From NCBI RefSeq assembly GCF_041080625.1, contig NZ_CP163518.1, positions 806,001 through 870,000 on the forward strand: a DNA stretch of 64,000 nt, written 5' to 3'. The position numbers and the translations under genes were made by a program. Below the pieces are notes generated by a model, which saw only the letters and a list, made by a program, of their open reading frames with translations, ran no database searches and was not told where the DNA came from. This DNA comes from Streptomyces sp. CG1 (GTDB taxonomy: Bacteria; Actinomycetota; Actinomycetes; Streptomycetales; Streptomycetaceae). How positions within the stretch are numbered: position 1 is the first letter of the stretch; the number at the start of each line of letters is the position of its first letter. This document shows positions 60,830 through 64,000 of the stretch, piece after piece.

Positions 60830-61789
60830 GCGGCGGGTGAGGCCGGTGCGTTTGGCCGTCGCCAGCAGCGGGGTCGTGTCGATCGCGGTGATCCCGCCCA
60901 GCGGGCCGATCACGGTGACGAGGAACGCGTAGAGGGCGTCCAGGTCGGCCGCGGCGACGGCGACCAGGAGGTTGGCGGGTCCGGTCGTCGCGGCGGTGAA
61001 CCGGACCTGCGGGTGGCCGGCGAGGGTCTCGCCGGTCTCCTGCAGTGCGCCGGGCTGCACGGTGATCCACAGCAGGGCCTCGGTGTGCGCCCCGATCAGG
61101 GCGAGGTCCACCTCGGTGGCGAGGCGCACGACCTGGCCGCGCACCAGCGTTTCGAGGCGCCGGCGGGCGGTGAGCGCGGTGGTGCCCGCGCGACGGGCGA
61201 GTTCGGTGTACGTGCTGCGGCCGTCCTCCGCGAGGGCCGCGACCAGTGCCCGGTCGAGGTCGAGTGGCTCGGGTCGCGCGGTCGGCGGGGCGGGGGCGAG
61301 CCGGTCGGCTTCCTCTGGTGAGAGCAGGCCGGCGGTCCAGCGGAACGCGGTGGGGAAGACCCGCAACAGGGTGTGGGCGGTCCAGGAGTGCACGGCATCG
61401 GTCGCGGGCAGGTCGCGCAGCAGAAGCGCGTTGCGGGCCTCGGGGCCGTCGAGGAAGAAGACGGCGGAGACCTCGTCGCCACCGCCGAGGATGTCGACCC
61501 ACAGGGTGTCGCCGCGGCGCGCAAGGGCGCGCGCAACCTGCCGGATCTGGTGCGGGCGGCAGCGGATGCGCAGGGCGATGGGCACCAGGCCGGGGCAGTA
61601 CGCGGGGTTGCGCACGGCGGTGGCCCGCAGGGTGCCGTCGGCGTACAGCGGAGCGGCACGGCGTACGACGGTGCGCTCCGACAGTCCGAGGACGCGGCCG
61701 ACCTCACGCCAGGAGGCGCGGGGCGAGGCGAGGAGCACGGCCACGATCCGGCGGTCGGTCTCGTCCAGAACCTGTCGCATGATCTGCAT
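60809..61789 (-). CDS. Lrp/AsnC-family transcriptional regulator, two-module type
   Basis: 326-residue regulator with two Lrp-like halves. The first helix-turn-helix is DETDRRIVAVLLASPRASWR then LSERTVVRRAAPL near residue 25; the second is LDRALVAALAEDGRSTYTEL near 180. Each is followed by a ligand-binding-like alpha/beta domain (VDILGGGDEVSAVFFLDG; LLVAVAAADLDALYAFLVTV). The start may be 61789 or the ATG at 61780; neither has a strong ribosome-binding site. It is divergent from an amidohydrolase gene, its most likely target, and a dyad lies between them. Its 3' end overlaps the flavoprotein pseudogene tail to tail. Confidence 0.85.
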   Translation of the reverse strand: MQIMRQVLDETDRRIVAVLLASPRASWREVGRVLGLSERTVVRRAAPLYADGTLRATAVRNPAYCPGLVPIALRIRCRPHQIRQVARALARRGDTLWVDILGGGDEVSAVFFLDGPEARNALLLRDLPATDAVHSWTAHTLLRVFPTAFRWTAGLLSPEEADRLAPAPPTARPEPLDLDRALVAALAEDGRSTYTELARRAGTTALTARRRLETLVRGQVVRLATEVDLALIGAHTEALLWITVQPGALQETGETLAGHPQVRFTAATTGPANLLVAVAAADLDALYAFLVTVIGPLGGITAIDTTPLLATAKRTGLTRRSRGGGP

Positions 61790-61818
61790 TCTAGATCCCA
61801 AGTCTGTCCGGTTTCCTG

Positions 61819-61832
61819 GGTGAACGGTCACC
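61819..61832. promoter_or_regulatory. dyad in the Lrp-amidohydrolase intergenic region
   Basis: GGTGAACGGTCACC is an imperfect palindrome (five-base arms GGTGA/TCACC) placed between the divergent starts, 30 bases from the regulator and 75 from the amidohydrolase. It is a candidate site for the adjacent Lrp-type protein. No experimental motif is known to me for this regulator. Confidence 0.4.
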
Positions 61833-61906
61833 AAATGTGAGGCGATCTGCTGCGGGCCCGTACAACGGTCAGGTCGGAGGACATCGAGCCGATGTGGGAG
61901 ACGACC

Positions 61907-63529
61907 ATGAACGATCACGGTGCCGATCTGCTGGTCCGAGCCGCCGCGGTGCACACGCTGGTGCCCGGTCAGGAGCCGCAGCGGGCGCTGGCCGTGCGGG
62001 GCGATCGCGTCGCCGCCGTGTCATCCGATCCGAAGGGGCTCGACGGGTGGGTGACCGCGCGTACCCGGATCCTGGATCTGCCCGGGGCCACGGTGCTGCC
62101 GGCGTTCGACGACACGCACACCCATCTGATCTTCGCGGGGCACAGCGCCTATGACGTACCGGTCCACCAGGCGCGCACGCTCGCCGAGTTCCTGGACCTG
62201 ATCCGGCAGCGGGCCGCCACGACGCCGGCGGGCGAGTGGATCCGCACGACCACCAACTGGCAGGAACTCCATCTTGCGGAGCGCCGCATGCCCACCGCCG
62301 CCGAACTCGACCAGGCCACCGACCGTCACCCGGTCCTGGTCAAGCGCGGCGGGCACAACGACGTCGTCAACGGCTACGCCCTGCGGCTGGCGGGCATCAC
62401 GGAGGACACGCCCGTACCGGCGGGTGGTGTGATCGGGCGGGACGCCGACGGCCGGCTCAACGGCCGGCTCATCGACAACGCGCTGGGTCTGGTGGAACGG
62501 CATGTCCCGGCGCAGAGCCGGGCGCGGCGCATCGACGGGCTCCGGCTGGCCAGCGGCCGGTACGCCGCCACGGGGATCGGGACCGTGCGCGACTGCGCCG
62601 TCTCCCTCGACGACTACGCCGTCCTGCTGGCCACCCGCGAGGCCGGCGCGCTCCACACCCGGGTGCGGGCGCTGGTCTCCGCGCTCGGCCTGTCCAGCGC
62701 CGCCCAGGTGGAGGACCTGCTCGACGCCATGGAGGACTGGCGCTACCGCGCCGACCCGGAGCTGCGTGTGTGGGGAGTGAAGTTCGGCCTCGACGGCGGC
62801 CTGGAGGCCGGAGCCACCGAGGAACCGTACGCCTGCGACCACGCCTTCTCGGGCTCCCTGACCTGGGAGCCCGACGCACTGGCCGAGGCCGTGGAGACCG
62901 TGGTCCGGCGGGGTTGGCGGGTCGGCACCCACGCGTACGGCGACCGTGCCGTGCGCATTCTTCTCGACGTCTACGAGCGCGTGCTGCGCGACCTTCCCGG
63001 CCTGCCCGCGGGCACCCTCGTGATGGAGCACGGCGGTCTGGCCGGCCCCGAACAGCGGGCCCGCGCCGTCGCGTTGGGCATCCCCGTCACCATCCAGCAG
63101 CCGCTGCTGCACGACACCGCCGACGTCGAGCGCGAGTTCTGGGGACCGGAGCGCGTCGCCGCGCTGTTCCCGGCCCGGGGGTGGCTGGACCAGGGTGCGC
63201 TGGTCGCCGCCGGCTCCGACCACCCCGTAGGCCAGTTCGGCGCGATGCGCTCCGTCTGGGGCATGACGACCCGGCAGACCGTCATCGGCGTCCAGGGCCC
63301 CGAGCACTCCATCACCTACGACGAGGCTCTCGCCCTCCACACCACGCAGGCCGCGCGCCTGCTCGGCGAGGAACACCTGCGCGGCACCCTCACCCCCGGC
63401 CGCCTCGCCGATCTCACCATCTGGGACCAGGACCCAGCCGGTTGCCCGAGCGCCACCCTGCGCGACCTCAACCCCACCCACACGGTCCTGGGCGGCCGCC
63501 TCGTCCACGGCCCCGAGTCCACCGCCTAG
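61907..63529 (+). CDS. YtcJ-like amidohydrolase (amidohydrolase_3 family)
   Basis: 540-residue cytoplasmic metal-dependent hydrolase. The metal-binding motif is FDDTHTHLIFAG near residue 68, with further ligands in VMEHGGLAGPEQRARA (His) and AGSDHPVGQFGAM (Asp) later; GTHAYGDRAVRILLDVYE supplies another His. The composite beta-sandwich is completed by GTLTPGRLADLTIWDQDP. YtcJ-like enzymes cleave amides or formamides; the substrate is unknown. The ATG at 61907 has GGAG six bases upstream; the ATG at 61892 is an alternative. It is probably controlled by the divergent Lrp-type regulator. Confidence 0.88.
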   Translation: MNDHGADLLVRAAAVHTLVPGQEPQRALAVRGDRVAAVSSDPKGLDGWVTARTRILDLPGATVLPAFDDTHTHLIFAGHSAYDVPVHQARTLAEFLDLIRQRAATTPAGEWIRTTTNWQELHLAERRMPTAAELDQATDRHPVLVKRGGHNDVVNGYALRLAGITEDTPVPAGGVIGRDADGRLNGRLIDNALGLVERHVPAQSRARRIDGLRLASGRYAATGIGTVRDCAVSLDDYAVLLATREAGALHTRVRALVSALGLSSAAQVEDLLDAMEDWRYRADPELRVWGVKFGLDGGLEAGATEEPYACDHAFSGSLTWEPDALAEAVETVVRRGWRVGTHAYGDRAVRILLDVYERVLRDLPGLPAGTLVMEHGGLAGPEQRARAVALGIPVTIQQPLLHDTADVEREFWGPERVAALFPARGWLDQGALVAAGSDHPVGQFGAMRSVWGMTTRQTVIGVQGPEHSITYDEALALHTTQAARLLGEEHLRGTLTPGRLADLTIWDQDPAGCPSATLRDLNPTHTVLGGRLVHGPESTA

Positions 63530-63605
63530 ATGCTTCAGCACGAGAGGTACGGCGAACGGGTGACGACGCATTGCGCTCGTGTTCTGCGCCGCTCATCGTC
63601 GGAGA

Positions 63606-64000
63606 GTGAGCACGTCCTCCGCGCTGCGGCGGTCCGACGGCCCTCGTGAGACCGGCCGCGGCCGGGTGGAGGGTCCCCCTGGCGTTCTCCGGGCTCTCGC
63701 CGTCTTCGCGATGGTCCGTCTCTCCGGGGTCGTCCTGATGGTGCTGGTCGACGCGGTCGCCGGCCGCCCGATCGGGAAGAGCCTCGCCCACAGGTGGGAC
63801 TCGGTCTGGTACCTGCACATCGCCGAGCACGGCTACGGGACCGGGCTGCGCATCACCGCCACGGGCGCGGTCCAGACCGACTGGGCGTTCTTTCCGCTGT
63901 ATCCGTGGCTCATCCGCGCCCTGCGCGGCTTGCTTCCCGTGACCGCGGGGCGCGCCGGGCTGCTGATCGCCTGGAGTTCCGCGGCGCTCGCCGTGTGGGG
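63606..64000 (+). CDS. PIG-V-like membrane mannosyltransferase, 5' part only (cut by window end)
   Basis: A frame open from GTG 63606 to the window end gives about 131 residues of a polytopic membrane protein. It contains a first helix (VFAMVRLSGVVLMVLVDAVA) and the loop HRWDSVWYLHIAEHGYG followed by WAFFPLYPWLIRALRG. The WDSxWYxxIAxxGY...FFPLYP pattern is that of PIG-V/GT-C type mannosyltransferases of actinomycetes, which use polyprenyl-phosphate sugars at the membrane. The start is uncertain: GGAGA abuts the GTG, and in-frame GTG 63666 or ATG 63711 are alternatives. Confidence 0.7.
   Translation, partial: MSTSSALRRSDGPRETGRGRVEGPPGVLRALAVFAMVRLSGVVLMVLVDAVAGRPIGKSLAHRWDSVWYLHIAEHGYGTGLRITATGAVQTDWAFFPLYPWLIRALRGLLPVTAGRAGLLIAWSSAALAVW

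Noticed and set aside
1..64000. tRNA, rRNA, CRISPR arrays, prophage or a complete IS element
   Set aside because: Reading both strands by eye showed no tRNA T-arm context, no regular spacer repeats, no phage structural genes and only partial transposase pieces. A covariance search was not possible.

Overview
The window is high-GC DNA with Streptomyces-like codon usage, GTG and ATG starts, many overlapping start/stop junctions, and typical Streptomyces families: FUSC, DUF2071, DUF4097, Tat-exported phospholipase C, several SpoIIE-type phosphatases, and metE behind a cobalamin riboswitch. Many decayed genes and IS remnants lie between intact operons, which suggests a chromosomal arm or other accessory region of a streptomycete. 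I saw no rRNA, tRNA, CRISPR array or prophage.

Layout. 0-9.8 kb is a divergent 5-oxoproline locus. On the minus strand pxpA-pxpB-pxpC (5-oxoprolinase) runs into a translationally coupled FUSC membrane protein. On the plus strand lie DUF969-DUF979 (two-part membrane protein), pcp (pyroglutamyl peptidase) and a DUF2891 gene. Both promoters carry the same 15-bp palindrome between -35 and -10, so one regulator probably controls both arms. Together the genes would release pyroglutamate from peptides, move it, and open it to glutamate. 9.8-17 kb is a mosaic of small genes (methyltransferase, DoxX, secreted protein, MerR regulator with a MerB-like partner, DUF2071) and remnants (sigma factor, DUF998, ISL3 and IS21 pieces). 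17-24.7 kb holds a DUF4097 lipoprotein, a CocE-type hydrolase, a GNAT-AAA+ fusion, a carbonic anhydrase lipoprotein, and a benzaldehyde dehydrogenase behind the stump of a benzoylformate decarboxylase. 25-29.4 kb has an EEP-fold protein with lost catalytic residues, a phospholipase C and a small acetyltransferase.

29.8-42 kb is a signalling island: a collapsed PAS/ATPase pseudogene, three SpoIIE/PP2C phosphatase genes with PAS, GAF or AcoR-like sensors, a cyclase-family enzyme, and a three-gene sugar-type ABC importer. 42-50.5 kb holds a secreted GH92 mannosidase, a serine hydrolase, a pyruvyl-transferase-like gene whose 3' end was tandemly duplicated, a quinone-oxidoreductase-like enzyme and a metallo-beta-lactamase-fold protein. 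50.7-57.3 kb has a protein with an LQRTAGN motif and OmpA-like tail, a RibD-type reductase, an acyl-CoA-dehydrogenase-like protein, and riboswitch-metE. 57.3-64 kb has gene stumps, a hydrolase lacking its nucleophile, a heavily frameshifted flavoprotein, an Lrp-type regulator divergent from an amidohydrolase, and the start of a PIG-V-like membrane mannosyltransferase cut by the window end.
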